Part shown: piece after piece, positions 8,774 through 16,854 of the stretch
How positions within the stretch are numbered: the first letter of the stretch is position 1
Layout of the letters: the number at the start of each line of letters is the position of its first letter
From: Chromatiales bacterium
GTDB taxonomy: Bacteria > Pseudomonadota > Gammaproteobacteria > JAGRCI01
Direction: 5' to 3'
Length of the DNA: 54,561 nucleotides
Assembly (NCBI GenBank): GCA_020445565.1
Contig: JAGRGI010000065.1
Location: 1-54,561, forward strand
Position numbers and translations under genes: made by a program
Notes under the pieces: generated by a model
What the model was told of the DNA's origin: nothing
The model's database searches: none
Seen by the model: only the letters and a program-made list of their open reading frames with translations

Positions 8774-9785
8774 CTTCGTACTCCGGAAGTATGGTGTCCG
8801 ACTTGGGTGCACGGTGGTCGATCCACTCGGTGATCTTCACCGCCGCTCGGCCATTTTTCTTGGTCAACAACCCTCGGCACAGCGGCACATCCTCGGCCCG
8901 CAACACCACGGTATCGGCCTTGTCCAGGTATTTGATGATGTAGCCGGGCTCGAACTCCATCACGTAACTCAAGGGCTTTTCCAGGCGAGCCACGGTACTG
9001 TTTAAGCGCACCCGCGCTCCTTTGATTTCTTCCTGCAAGGTAGTCTGCCAGCGCTCGTCTTTCTCAGCCCGGTCGCTCTGCACGCCGGCATCCAGCTTTT
9101 CGCGAATCGGTTCGATCATGGAATAGGGCAGGGTCACGTGTAGATCGCCGCCGCCTCCCTCCAGCTCCACATGAAAGGTGGATACCACCACCACCTCGGA
9201 TGGACTGACGATATTGGCGAACTGGGGATTGACCTCGGAGCTGAGAAACTCGAAGTTCACGTCCATCACCGGCCTCCATGCCTCCACCAGATCGGCGAAG
9301 GCCAGATCGAGCATTTTGCGGATCACCCGTTGCTCCGTGGGTGTAAAATCGCGGCCTTCGATCTTATTGTAAAAGCGCCCCACGCCACCGAAGAAATTGT
9401 CCACCATGGTGAAAACCAACTTCGGCTCAACCACAAACAGGGCTTTTCCGCGTAGCGGTTTGAAACGTACCAGATTCAGACTGGTAGGCACGAACAGGCT
9501 GTGCACATATTCGGAGAACTTCAGCATCTGCACACCGCCCACGGCAATCTCGGAAGACCGCCGCAACATATTGAAGGTGCTGATACGGAAATTTCGGGCG
9601 AATCGTTCGTTGATCATCTCCAGGGTCGGCAGACGACCGCGGACGATTCGGTCCTGGCTGGTGAAGTCATAGGAGCGGGTAGAGGCAGCGTCTCCCTCGT
9701 CCGTCTCGGTTTCTACGTCACCGCTGTCGACACCATGCAGCAGGGCGTCGATTTCCTCCTGTGAAAGCAGGTCGTTGACGGACAT
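8763..9785 (-). CDS. fliM: Flagellar motor switch protein FliM
   Basis: FliM couples CheY-P binding to rotor switching. The 340-residue product begins with the CheY-binding peptide LLSQEEIDALLHGV and contains the CheC-like middle domain (FVVEPKLVFTMVDNFFGG) and a C-terminal SpoA domain. Its ATG overlaps the fliL stop by one base (TAATG). Confidence 0.98.
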   Translation of the reverse strand: MSVNDLLSQEEIDALLHGVDSGDVETETDEGDAASTRSYDFTSQDRIVRGRLPTLEMINERFARNFRISTFNMLRRSSEIAVGGVQMLKFSEYVHSLFVPTSLNLVRFKPLRGKALFVVEPKLVFTMVDNFFGGVGRFYNKIEGRDFTPTEQRVIRKMLDLAFADLVEAWRPVMDVNFEFLSSEVNPQFANIVSPSEVVVVSTFHVELEGGGGDLHVTLPYSMIEPIREKLDAGVQSDRAEKDERWQTTLQEEIKGARVRLNSTVARLEKPLSYVMEFEPGYIIKYLDKADTVVLRAEDVPLCRGLLTKKNGRAAVKITEWIDHRAPKSDTILPEYEDER

Positions 9786-10309
9786 TACTGCATCACAAAG
9801 GCGGTGAAATAGACCTGTTCCACGCCCGGCTTGCCCGTTTCTTCACGTATCACATCCTGTATCGCCTGAAGTACATCCTGTTGCAATTTCTCCTTGCCCT
9901 CACGACTGCGCAGGGAGGCCGGGTCCTGGGTGGACAGCAACATGAGGAGGTCGTTCCGAATGCGCGGCTCGTGCTCTTTCACCGCCTCGATATATTTGTC
10001 ACTCTTGGCCATGACTTCCATGGTCACTTGCATCAAACGTGCTGTCGGGTTGGCATGAAAATTCACCACGAAGGCAGGATGCAACTGGTGGTAAAGCGCC
10101 TCCTTACCGGTCGGTTCTTCTTCCTCCGGAGCCGCCTGCTCTTCGCCGGCGGCCTGCTCCCCTTCCACAGCAGGTTCGTCGCCGGACAACATCAACCAGG
10201 CGCCCACACCGCCGCCACCCAGCAACAGCACCGCTAGGGTAATGATGATGATCATTTTCTTGGACGACTTCTTTTCGCCCTCTTCCAATTCCAGTTCTTC
10301 TTCGGCCAT
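9785..10309 (-). CDS. fliL: Flagellar basal-body protein FliL
   Basis: FliL is a single-pass inner-membrane protein around the stator. The ATG at 10309 gives 174 residues: an acidic/basic cytoplasmic stretch, one helix (about 22-42), a Glu/Ala-rich linker and the periplasmic FliL domain with FVVNFHANPTARLMQV. A longer frame from 10336 is possible but lacks a better ribosome site. It is the first gene of the flagellar run and lies behind a sigma-54-type promoter. Confidence 0.94.
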   Translation of the reverse strand: MAEEELELEEGEKKSSKKMIIIITLAVLLLGGGGVGAWLMLSGDEPAVEGEQAAGEEQAAPEEEEPTGKEALYHQLHPAFVVNFHANPTARLMQVTMEVMAKSDKYIEAVKEHEPRIRNDLLMLLSTQDPASLRSREGKEKLQQDVLQAIQDVIREETGKPGVEQVYFTAFVMQ

Positions 10310-10394
10310 GGCTCGCTCCGCAGGCTGTTTCCTCAATCAGGTACCAGTGTCTGGCGCCATCGGACCGGCGCGCAGGCATCACTGAAACCATGCG

Positions 10395-10411
10395 AAGCAA
10401 AATGCGATCCA
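10395..10411 (-). promoter_or_regulatory. Sigma-54 promoter candidate for fliL operon
   Basis: Read on the minus strand, TGGATCGCATTTTGCTT fits the -24/-12 consensus TGGCACG-N4-TTGCW at 10 of 12 fixed positions. It includes GG at -24 and TTGCT at -12 with correct spacing. It lies about 85 bases upstream of the fliL ATG. RpoN-dependent transcription of this operon class is known in polar-flagellated gammaproteobacteria. Confidence 0.6.
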
Positions 10412-10483
10412 TCCACGCAGAAGCAGAAAATAACCTTTCCTTACAAAGGCTTAATAATTAAACGGGGGAAGTTCGACAAAATT

Positions 10484-10501
10484 CCGGCAGAGACTTGCCG
10501 G
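10484..10501 (-). terminator. Terminator-like hairpin after lpoP
   Basis: CCGGCA-6 nt-TGCCGG forms a perfect 6-bp stem, followed on the minus strand by AATTTTG. It lies about 60 bases past the lpoP stop and before the fliL promoter, so it would end the mrcB-lpoP transcript. Confidence 0.5.
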
Positions 10502-10558
10502 CCGGGTAGCCGGATTATTGGCGTAAGTCGGAAGGTCGACGCCGAGAGGCGAGCAAGA

Positions 10559-11125
10559 TCATCTGGTCTTGTTTCTGAGTTTTTCCGCCTGCGCCTCAGC
10601 GGCACGTACGCCCGCCTCATTGCCCATGCGCCGCTGAACATCGGCGATCAACTCCCAGTTCCAGACCCGCAGCCGACGGTCCTTGCCGGCCAAACTATTG
10701 GATTTGGCTGCCGACGCCATCGCGTCTTTGGTCAAGCCACGTCGCAATTCGAAACTGGCCCTTCGAAACCAAAGATAGGGATTGTCCGGTTCCAGGCGCA
10801 GGGCGCGCTCCAGGCTGGCATCGGCGCGGGACCACTCCTGCGCCTTGGCACTGCGCTCTGCCTGCTGCACCAGTTCGAACACCGCCGGATTGCCGAAGGG
10901 GGTGGATTCGGATTCCGGCTTGGAGGGAATCATATGCGCCGGCACCTCGCGCGGCTGTTGACCGTAGCCGGGATCCCAAGGCATGGGCGGACTGGGCTTC
11001 ATGCCGGCGGGCACGGGGTAACGTTCCTTCAGCAGTGGCTCATCCGCCCCGCCCTTGGTGGATGGGCCGCCGCAAGCCACCAACCCGATATTCGCAACCA
11101 TCAGTACAGCCCAGACGCGTTTCAT
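10559..11125 (-). CDS. lpoP: TPR lipoprotein, LpoP-like activator of PBP1B
   Basis: The 188-residue product has a lipoprotein signal with Cys18 in GLVACGG, a Pro-rich linker (about 25-75) and two to three TPR helices (about 80-185, with RADASLERALRLEPDNPYLW). In Pseudomonas the outer-membrane TPR lipoprotein LpoP is encoded next to PBP1B and activates it. Here the gene overlaps the mrcB stop as ATGA, the same arrangement. The assignment rests on fold, lipobox and neighbour. Confidence 0.8.
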   Translation of the reverse strand: MKRVWAVLMVANIGLVACGGPSTKGGADEPLLKERYPVPAGMKPSPPMPWDPGYGQQPREVPAHMIPSKPESESTPFGNPAVFELVQQAERSAKAQEWSRADASLERALRLEPDNPYLWFRRASFELRRGLTKDAMASAAKSNSLAGKDRRLRVWNWELIADVQRRMGNEAGVRAAEAQAEKLRNKTR

Positions 11126-13506
11126 TCGAACAAACTCCTCAACCAGTTTCTCGCCGTATTGACGGGGTCTTCCGCCGCCTGCCGGGCACAGGGTGCCGCT
11201 TTGCCCGGCGCAGACCCCTCAATGAACGGATAGCGCCTTGCCTTTTCGCAACCATCGCCTCGCAGCCCCGTGGCGGAATCGATCCAGACCCAGTCGATAT
11301 CGGCCGGGGCACGCTCCGCCAACGGCAGGCGGGCCGCATTGACCATGATTTCTCCCCATATCCTCAGGGCACCACCGGCCCCGGTCAGTTCGGCCGGGCG
11401 GTTGTCGTCCCGTCCCACCCAGACCACCGCCATACGATCGCCGGACCAGCCGGCGAACCAACTGTCGCGCAGATCGTCTGTGGTGCCGGTCTTGCCAGCA
11501 ACACGCAACCCTTTGGGCAGGATGGAGCGCAAGGGTCGGCCGGTGCCCTCTTCCGTCACCGCCACCAGCGCCTCCTGTAACAAAAACACGGCGGAAGGGT
11601 CCAGGCTGCGCTCCAGACGCAAGGGATAACGCTGCAACGGTCGATTGTCGGCGTCCAGAATCTCTCGGATGGCCCGCAGGGGAGTCAGAAAACCACCGCT
11701 CGCCATGGTCTGGGTCATCTGCGCAACCTCCACGGGCGGCAGCGCGGCTGCGCCGAGAAACAGGGAGGGATAGGGGTCCAGAGGCCGACGCACACCCAGC
11801 TTGCGAAAGGTTTCGATTACCCGATCCACGCCCAGCGCAAGCCCGAGCCTCACCGTCGCCTGATTATACGAATGGGCCAGGGCCTCTCGCAGACTCACCG
11901 TACCATGGGACTTGCGATCGTAGTTACGCGGCGCCCACACCGTACCCTGCTCGTTTCGCAAACGCAGCGGACCATCATCCAAATGGCTGGCCAGGGTATA
12001 GTTTTTCGGCGCTGCCAGGGCGGTGAGGAACACTGCCGGCTTGGCCAGCGAACCGATGGGGCGAACCGCATCCAGGGCCCGGTTGAAACCGGCGAAACCC
12101 GCCTGGCGTCCACCGACCACCGCCAGCACTTCTCCGCCCTGGGGTGCGGTCACCACAACCGCCGCCTGTAGTTCCCCTCTGGGCAGCTTGCGCTGCCGCT
12201 CGAGGCGGTCCAGACCATCGGCGACAGCCCGTTCGGCGACTTGCTGAACCCGAGGGTCCAGGGTAGTGAAGATGCGCAGGCCGGCGGATTGCAGATCCGA
12301 TTCGCGATAATCCTGGCGCAACTGGCGTCGCACCAGATCCATGAAGGCGGGAAAACGCTCGCCACCACGCTGAGGCTCGGCGCTGACACCAAGGGCCTGC
12401 GCTTGCCCATTGCGGGCCGCCTCGGCCGGGACCAAGCCTTGTTCAGCCATCAATGAAAGCACTAGGTTTCGGCGTTCCTCGGCGCGTTCGGGATTGCGTC
12501 GTGGATTGTAATAAGACGCACCGCGGACCAGGGCCACCAGCAGGGCGACTTCGTGCAAACGCAATTGGGCTACCGGTCGGTCGAAATAGAACTGGCTGGC
12601 GCGGCCGAAACCATGTATCGAACGACCGCCATCCTGCCCCAGATAGACCTCGTTCAGATAGGTTTCGAGGATCTGCTCCTTGCTGTAACGAAACTCCAGG
12701 ATCAAGGCCATGATGGCCTCGTTGAACTTGCGAACCAGGCTGCGTTCCGGTTCCAAGAATAAGTTCTTCACCAACTGTTGCGTGAGAGTACTGCCGCCCT
12801 GGACGACGCTTCCAGCGGCCAAATTGGCCCAAAGTGCCCGCGCAATCGCCTTGAAATCAAGCCCGTGGTGTCGGAAATAGCCGCGGTCTTCCGAAGCGAT
12901 CAGGGCATCGATCAGCGAACGAGGTACCGATTCCAGCGCCACCGGGACCCGGTCCTCCTGCTCCGGTGGCAAAATACTGCCGATTCGGGGGGGTTCCAGG
13001 CGAACAAGGCTGAGGCCCGCGCCGGTGACGCTGGAAAGACGCTCCACACGTCCCGTGTCGAAATCCACATGAATCTTCTGCGCAGGCTCTGATCCGTCCC
13101 AGGAGCGAAACCCCCGTGTGTTGATGTCCACCCCTGCTCCGCGGAGGCGAAAACTCCCGGCTCTTGCCAGGCTCGCGTCATCCTGATAGCGCAGCAGATC
13201 CAATTCGGCCAGAAGATCACCTTGGGAAACCAAGGCTCCGGGGAAGATTTCCAGGGGGCGGCCAAAGACTTGTGCGGGCACCGCGACATGCCCCCGATCG
13301 AAGCGATCACGGACGGTGAGATCCAGATAGGATATGTAGACCAGCAGGGAGGGCAACAGCAGTGCGAACGTGGCCATAATTGCCCGGCGAAAGCGTCTGC
13401 CCCAGACCGATACGTCATTATTCTGGGCATTTTTTTTCGCCGCAGCAGTCTTTGCCGGACGTGGCTGGCGTTTACGGATGGTTTTTTTCTTTGAGCGCGG
13501 GGGCAT
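11122..13506 (-). CDS. mrcB: Penicillin-binding protein 1B (bifunctional transglycosylase/transpeptidase)
   Basis: This class A PBP polymerises and cross-links peptidoglycan. The 794-residue product has a Lys/Arg-rich cytoplasmic tail (1-40), one membrane helix (about 42-62) and a UB2H-like region (about 75-165). The GT51 domain has catalytic Glu206 in SEDRGYFRHHG and GGSTLTQQLVKN at 237-248. The transpeptidase domain has Ser486 in GSLAKP, SYN at 546-548 and KTGT at 672-675. All catalytic motifs are intact. The downstream lpoP overlaps by 4 bases. Confidence 0.97.
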   Translation of the reverse strand: MPPRSKKKTIRKRQPRPAKTAAAKKNAQNNDVSVWGRRFRRAIMATFALLLPSLLVYISYLDLTVRDRFDRGHVAVPAQVFGRPLEIFPGALVSQGDLLAELDLLRYQDDASLARAGSFRLRGAGVDINTRGFRSWDGSEPAQKIHVDFDTGRVERLSSVTGAGLSLVRLEPPRIGSILPPEQEDRVPVALESVPRSLIDALIASEDRGYFRHHGLDFKAIARALWANLAAGSVVQGGSTLTQQLVKNLFLEPERSLVRKFNEAIMALILEFRYSKEQILETYLNEVYLGQDGGRSIHGFGRASQFYFDRPVAQLRLHEVALLVALVRGASYYNPRRNPERAEERRNLVLSLMAEQGLVPAEAARNGQAQALGVSAEPQRGGERFPAFMDLVRRQLRQDYRESDLQSAGLRIFTTLDPRVQQVAERAVADGLDRLERQRKLPRGELQAAVVVTAPQGGEVLAVVGGRQAGFAGFNRALDAVRPIGSLAKPAVFLTALAAPKNYTLASHLDDGPLRLRNEQGTVWAPRNYDRKSHGTVSLREALAHSYNQATVRLGLALGVDRVIETFRKLGVRRPLDPYPSLFLGAAALPPVEVAQMTQTMASGGFLTPLRAIREILDADNRPLQRYPLRLERSLDPSAVFLLQEALVAVTEEGTGRPLRSILPKGLRVAGKTGTTDDLRDSWFAGWSGDRMAVVWVGRDDNRPAELTGAGGALRIWGEIMVNAARLPLAERAPADIDWVWIDSATGLRGDGCEKARRYPFIEGSAPGKAAPCARQAAEDPVNTARNWLRSLFE

Positions 13507-13690
13507 GGCGAGGCAGATTGAAAGGAACTGGCTATATTATCCGTGAAATGCCGTGGGCTTGGCAGAGTCAAACATATGGCCGTCGGTGCATACAGGCTGT
13601 CAACATGTTACTCCGACCGGATAGACGCGGCTCCCTAGGAAGCGCGTCCTGAGACCATTGCACTATCCCTTGATTCCAAGAAATTTCACC

Positions 13691-14056
13691 ATGAGCAACG
13701 AAACCTCTTCTGATCGACTCGATCGCATCGTCGCACAATCCCGGCGCGAACGCGATGAACGTGAAAAAGGCTATCGGGAACAGGCATTAAAGCTGTATCC
13801 CTGGGTCTGTGGTCGCTGCGGCCGTGAGTTTACCCGTGAGAACCTGCGCGAACTGACCGTGCATCACCGCGACCACAACCACGACAACAATCCCGCCGAC
13901 GGCAGCAATTGGGAACTGCTTTGCCTGTACTGCCACGACAATGAACACGCCCGCTACACCGATGCCGGGTATGGCGAGATGAGCGGCGACAAGGCCAAGT
14001 CCGCCTCAAGCCACAACCCCTTTGCGGAATTGGGCAAGTTGCTGAAAAACGAGTAG
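13691..14056 (+). CDS. yajD: YajD-like HNH nuclease-family protein
   Basis: A 121-residue cytoplasmic protein with a zinc-ribbon-like CGRCG (about residues 39-43), the HNH core HHRDHNHDNNPADGSNWELL, and a second Cys pair in LCLYCHD. This pattern is that of YajD, a widespread HNH protein of unknown substrate. The ATG at 13691 was chosen because the upstream extension is unlike the family. The gene diverges from mrcB and ends at a strong terminator. Confidence 0.88.
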   Translation: MSNETSSDRLDRIVAQSRRERDEREKGYREQALKLYPWVCGRCGREFTRENLRELTVHHRDHNHDNNPADGSNWELLCLYCHDNEHARYTDAGYGEMSGDKAKSASSHNPFAELGKLLKNE

Positions 14057-14062
14057 GCAAAC

Positions 14063-14093
14063 AAAAAGGGCGGGGGAAATCCCCGCCCTTTTT
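14063..14093. terminator. Bidirectional Rho-independent terminator
   Basis: The symmetric sequence AAAAAGGGCGGGG-loop-CCCCGCCCTTTTT has an 8-bp GC stem with A/T runs on both sides. It therefore ends both yajD (plus) and the truncated hemoglobin gene (minus), which converge here. Confidence 0.92.
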
Positions 14094-14118
14094 GCGCAGA
14101 CCTCTTTGGTCTTTCGGC

Positions 14119-14595
14119 TCAGCCGGCCTCGACACCGTTGTAGGTGATCTGGCGTTTCAGGGGAGCCAGCAAGCCAACCAGCTCGTTCATCTCGTGAATG
14201 GGCACACCAATCTCCACCAATGCCTGACGCAGGTCTTCAACGAGGGCGATGAACTGAGATTCGGTGATGTTCATGCCCTTGTGCACGGTCACCATATCGC
14301 CGCCGGTGTACTTGCACGGACCACCGGACACTTCACAAACCTGGTCGATCAACATGGCGCGCAAACGTGGCACGTTGGCATTGGCGAAGAAGAAGTTGAT
14401 GCGGTCGTCAGCAACCACCTTCTCCAGGAACTTATCCACGGCCACGGTGATGGCGGCCTTACCGTCGCCACCCGCCAGGGCACCCAAACGGTTGTACAGA
14501 CTGTCGTCACCGGTGGTCACCGGTTTGGTGCAGGCGACCATGCCCAGCGTCAGGGCGGCCAGAGCTGCAATCGCGATTTGACGGAACCTATTCAT
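14119..14595 (-). CDS. Group 1 truncated hemoglobin carried on a lipoprotein
   Basis: Residues 30-150 form a 2-on-2 globin: DSLYNRLGALAGGDG at the start, FLEKVVADDRINFFF in helices B-E, and the proximal His105 in VHKGMNIT. In front is a lipoprotein signal with Cys22 in LGMVACTKP, so the globin should be exported and lipid-anchored rather than cytoplasmic. Cys87 and Cys94 could form a disulfide. It lies 52 bases after a DUF3034 gene on the same strand with no terminator between, so the two are probably co-transcribed. Oxygen or NO chemistry in the periplasm is inferred from the family. Confidence 0.9.
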   Translation of the reverse strand: MNRFRQIAIAALAALTLGMVACTKPVTTGDDSLYNRLGALAGGDGKAAITVAVDKFLEKVVADDRINFFFANANVPRLRAMLIDQVCEVSGGPCKYTGGDMVTVHKGMNITESQFIALVEDLRQALVEIGVPIHEMNELVGLLAPLKRQITYNGVEAG

Positions 14596-14647
14596 TATTC
14601 CAAGTCTCCCGTATTCGTTAATCTGTCAAAGCGGTACCGGCCAACGA

Positions 14648-15559
14648 TCAAAAAGTGACCTGGATGGAGGTGTAGAGACCGTCCTGGTCATCATTGAGGC
14701 CGATGGTGCCGAAGTTGGTGTAGGCCGCAACCAGGGCGACGTGCTTGTTCGGGAACCAAGCCGCGAACGCCGTCCACCAATCGTCCTCGTTCACCGCACC
14801 GCCGAGCAGCTCGTTGTCAGGCTTCTGGCGATACTCGGCGCCGACCAGGAACTTGCGAGTCAGCAGCACGCCCGCAGAAGCCTCGACCACCAGTTTGTAC
14901 TCGTCGTCATCATCGTCGGAGGCGTTGTTGTTGCCGAAACCGAAGGCGCCGATCTGGTTGGCCTTGGTCGCACGCAGTACGCCGTTGAGGAAGATGTTAC
15001 GGCCAAAAAGCGCGCCGTGATACACCTTGGTGGCGGCCACGTAGAAATCCCAGCCATCGTCGTCAACGCCGAGCTGATCCATGAGCTTTTCGTCCAAATT
15101 GTGCTTGTACTGCACCCCCACGGCGATCTGCGGCAGCCACTCATCGGGGGCGTACATGGCGTCGCCGGCCACCTTGACCTTTACACCGAAAACCTGGGTC
15201 TCGACGTTGGTGTTGCCCAAGACCTGTCCGGCCAGGGAATCATCCGCGATGACGTTGATATGGCTGAAGGTCAGCTCGACACGGTCGTAAAGGCCGATAC
15301 CGAAACCGCCAACGCGAATATCGTGGTCGTCCAGGGAATCGTTGCTGAGAAAGGCGACGCCGCCAATCTCGTCGCGGGATCCAAGGCCCGTGATGAAGGC
15401 CAGGGGAACGATACCGCCGCCGGCACTGCCTTCCACCTGGGTTGCGCCGCCCGTGACGATCAAACGGCCGGTAGCGGCACTGGCTGTATCGACCATACCA
15501 CCCAAGGACGCGGTGAACGCCAAGGCGCTCAAAAGTGATTTCTTGGCTCCAGGCCTCAT
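14648..15559 (-). CDS. DUF3034 family outer-membrane-type protein, copy 1
   Basis: The 303-residue product has a signal peptide cleaved near residue 29 (TASAA). The mature part is rich in alternating hydrophobic strands with a terminal aromatic (VTF), as in outer-membrane barrels. Family marks are VEGSAGGGIVPLA near the N-terminus, WDFYVAATKV in the middle and EDDWWTAFAAWFPNK near the C-terminus. A paralogue at 18379-19308 shares all three. The role of DUF3034 is not known to me. The gene sits upstream of the exported hemoglobin gene and divergent from fnr. Confidence 0.88.
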   Translation of the reverse strand: MRPGAKKSLLSALAFTASLGGMVDTASAATGRLIVTGGATQVEGSAGGGIVPLAFITGLGSRDEIGGVAFLSNDSLDDHDIRVGGFGIGLYDRVELTFSHINVIADDSLAGQVLGNTNVETQVFGVKVKVAGDAMYAPDEWLPQIAVGVQYKHNLDEKLMDQLGVDDDGWDFYVAATKVYHGALFGRNIFLNGVLRATKANQIGAFGFGNNNASDDDDDEYKLVVEASAGVLLTRKFLVGAEYRQKPDNELLGGAVNEDDWWTAFAAWFPNKHVALVAAYTNFGTIGLNDDQDGLYTSIQVTF

Positions 15560-15731
15560 GGTTCTTCTCCGAATTTGTTGTTGGAAAAAGCGAGAACAGA
15601 AACGCGATTCGGTTCACTACCCGCTTCAAGTAGCGGGGCGGCACGGGTGGTTCGTTGCTTCAAGGCCACACTGTATCGAATCCACACCACCAAGGTTGCT
15701 GCTTATTTTCCACGCCCGAAGCGCTTGGCGG

Positions 15732-15745
15732 TTGACGCACGTCAA
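15732..15745. promoter_or_regulatory. FNR/CRP-family box between DUF3034 copy 1 and fnr
   Basis: TTGACGCACGTCAA is a perfect palindrome fitting TTGAY-N4-RTCAA. Centred at -41.5, it would place an A/T-rich -10 (AAAATA on the minus strand, about 15704-15709) correctly for the DUF3034 gene. It could also serve fnr autoregulation. Confidence 0.6.
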
Positions 15746-15756
15746 TAGTAGCTTAA

Positions 15757-15770
15757 TTGCCAATAGGCAA
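15757..15770. promoter_or_regulatory. TTGC-N6-GCAA palindrome, site A
   Basis: TTGCCAATAGGCAA is a perfect palindromic site 12 bases from the FNR box. Its TTGC-N6-GCAA layout recurs at 15841-15854 and upstream of the second DUF3034 gene at 19388-19401. Confidence 0.4.
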
Positions 15771-15814
15771 CAAATAGAGTCATTTCGGGCGACAACCTCG
15801 CCAGAAACGGATAT

Positions 15815-15826
15815 ACATTCGAATGT
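15815..15826. promoter_or_regulatory. Perfect 12-bp palindrome in the DUF3034/fnr intergenic region
   Basis: ACATTCGAATGT is a perfect palindrome between the two TTGC-N6-GCAA sites. The 449-base gap 15560-16008 holds this, the FNR box and two TTGC palindromes. No ORF in it looks real. Confidence 0.3.
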
Positions 15827-15839
15827 CTTCCGACTGATA

Positions 15840-15855
15840 GTTGCTTCTTTGCAAC
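15840..15855. promoter_or_regulatory. TTGC-N6-GCAA palindrome, site B (shared with copy 2)
   Basis: GTTGCTTCTTTGCAAC is nearly identical to GTTGCTTTTATGCAAC at 19387-19402 (14 of 16 bases, differing only in the spacer). Both lie upstream of DUF3034 genes, which suggests one shared regulator. Confidence 0.5.
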
Positions 15856-16008
15856 AAATTTCCTGTAAACGCCATCATCTCCCAGCACCGCACATTTCCC
15901 ACACGTTCTTGATCTCAACGGGCTTACCATCGGATAATCCAGAGAATTTGTAGTCCATTCTCGCTTTGAGGCTATGGACCTTCCGGCAATTTGCAGGGGA
16001 AGTACTCG

Positions 16009-16761
16009 GTGACTGCGCACGTATTTGACATCAAGGGGCTCAAGACCTCTTGCCAGAATTGCAGCCTGGCGGAACTCTGCCTCCCCTTGGGTCTGGACCA
16101 GGTCGACGTCGATCGGCTGGATGAAATCGTGCGCCGGGCCCGCCCAATGAACGCGGGAGATCATCTTTTCCGTACCGGCGACGCCTTCCGCAGCCTCTAT
16201 GCCGTGCGCGCGGGCTCAGTCAAGGTATACAGCCTCGACGCGGACGGCGAAGAGCAGATTCTCGGCTTCCACCTGCCCGGCGAACTCCTGGGGATGGACG
16301 CCATCAGTGGCAAAGCCCATGCCTGCTCCGCCAAGGTTCTGGAAACCACCTCCGTTTGCGAGATCCCCTTCGAGCGCTTGCAGGAACTCAGCCTGCGTCT
16401 GCCCAGCCTTCAGAGCCAACTGTTCCGTTTGCTGAGCCAGGAGATCATCCACGACGAGGCCATGTTGCTGGTGCTGGGAAAGAAACCCGCGGAAGAGCGC
16501 TTGGCCACCTTCTTACTCAGCCTGTCAGAACGTTTTCACCGGCGCGGCTTTTCCGCCACCGAATTCAATCTCAGCATGTCGCGGCACGACATAGGCAACT
16601 ACCTGGGCCTTGCGGTGGAAACCGTGAGCCGACTGTTTCGTCGTTTTCAGGACGACGGACTTCTCGAAGTGCAGCGCAAACACATCCTCATCACCGACCT
16701 TCCCAGACTCCGCGCCATGGTCCACATGTGTGACCACGCCGAACAAGGCACAGCTCATTGA
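16009..16761 (+). CDS. fnr: Oxygen-sensing transcription regulator FNR/ANR
   Basis: FNR senses oxygen through a [4Fe-4S] cluster and binds TTGAT-N4-ATCAA sites. The GTG start at 16009, with AGGGGA about 9 bases upstream, gives 250 residues. Cys15, Cys18 and Cys24 reproduce the C-x2-C-x5-C spacing of E. coli FNR, and Cys117 in VCEIPFE is the fourth ligand. The HTH carries ETVSRLFRRF with the E-x2-S-R specificity residues. hemN follows 93 bases downstream with its own FNR box. Confidence 0.97.
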   Translation: MTAHVFDIKGLKTSCQNCSLAELCLPLGLDQVDVDRLDEIVRRARPMNAGDHLFRTGDAFRSLYAVRAGSVKVYSLDADGEEQILGFHLPGELLGMDAISGKAHACSAKVLETTSVCEIPFERLQELSLRLPSLQSQLFRLLSQEIIHDEAMLLVLGKKPAEERLATFLLSLSERFHRRGFSATEFNLSMSRHDIGNYLGLAVETVSRLFRRFQDDGLLEVQRKHILITDLPRLRAMVHMCDHAEQGTAH

Positions 16762-16776
16762 TCGGTTCCCCCAGCG

Positions 16777-16818
16777 TTGACCTGAATCATTTCGGCACCG
16801 TTTTGTACTCCCTATATT
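16777..16818 (+). promoter_or_regulatory. hemN promoter with FNR box at -41.5
   Basis: TTGACCTGAATCAT (16777-16790) fits the FNR site at 9 of 10 fixed positions. A TATATT -10 element lies at 16813-16818. A start about 7 bases after it puts the FNR site centre at -41.5, the class II activator position. Anaerobic activation of hemN by FNR/ANR is known in related bacteria. Confidence 0.7.
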
Positions 16819-16854
16819 TGCCGCTCAAAACATGCCGAGGAAGGTGCGAGTTCC

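Noticed and set aside
10441..10641. 66-codon minus-strand ORF between lpoP and fliL as a fliK remnant
   Set aside because: No FliK-like Gln/Pro-rich or C-terminal hook-length domain; it overlaps a terminator and the lpoP 3' end.
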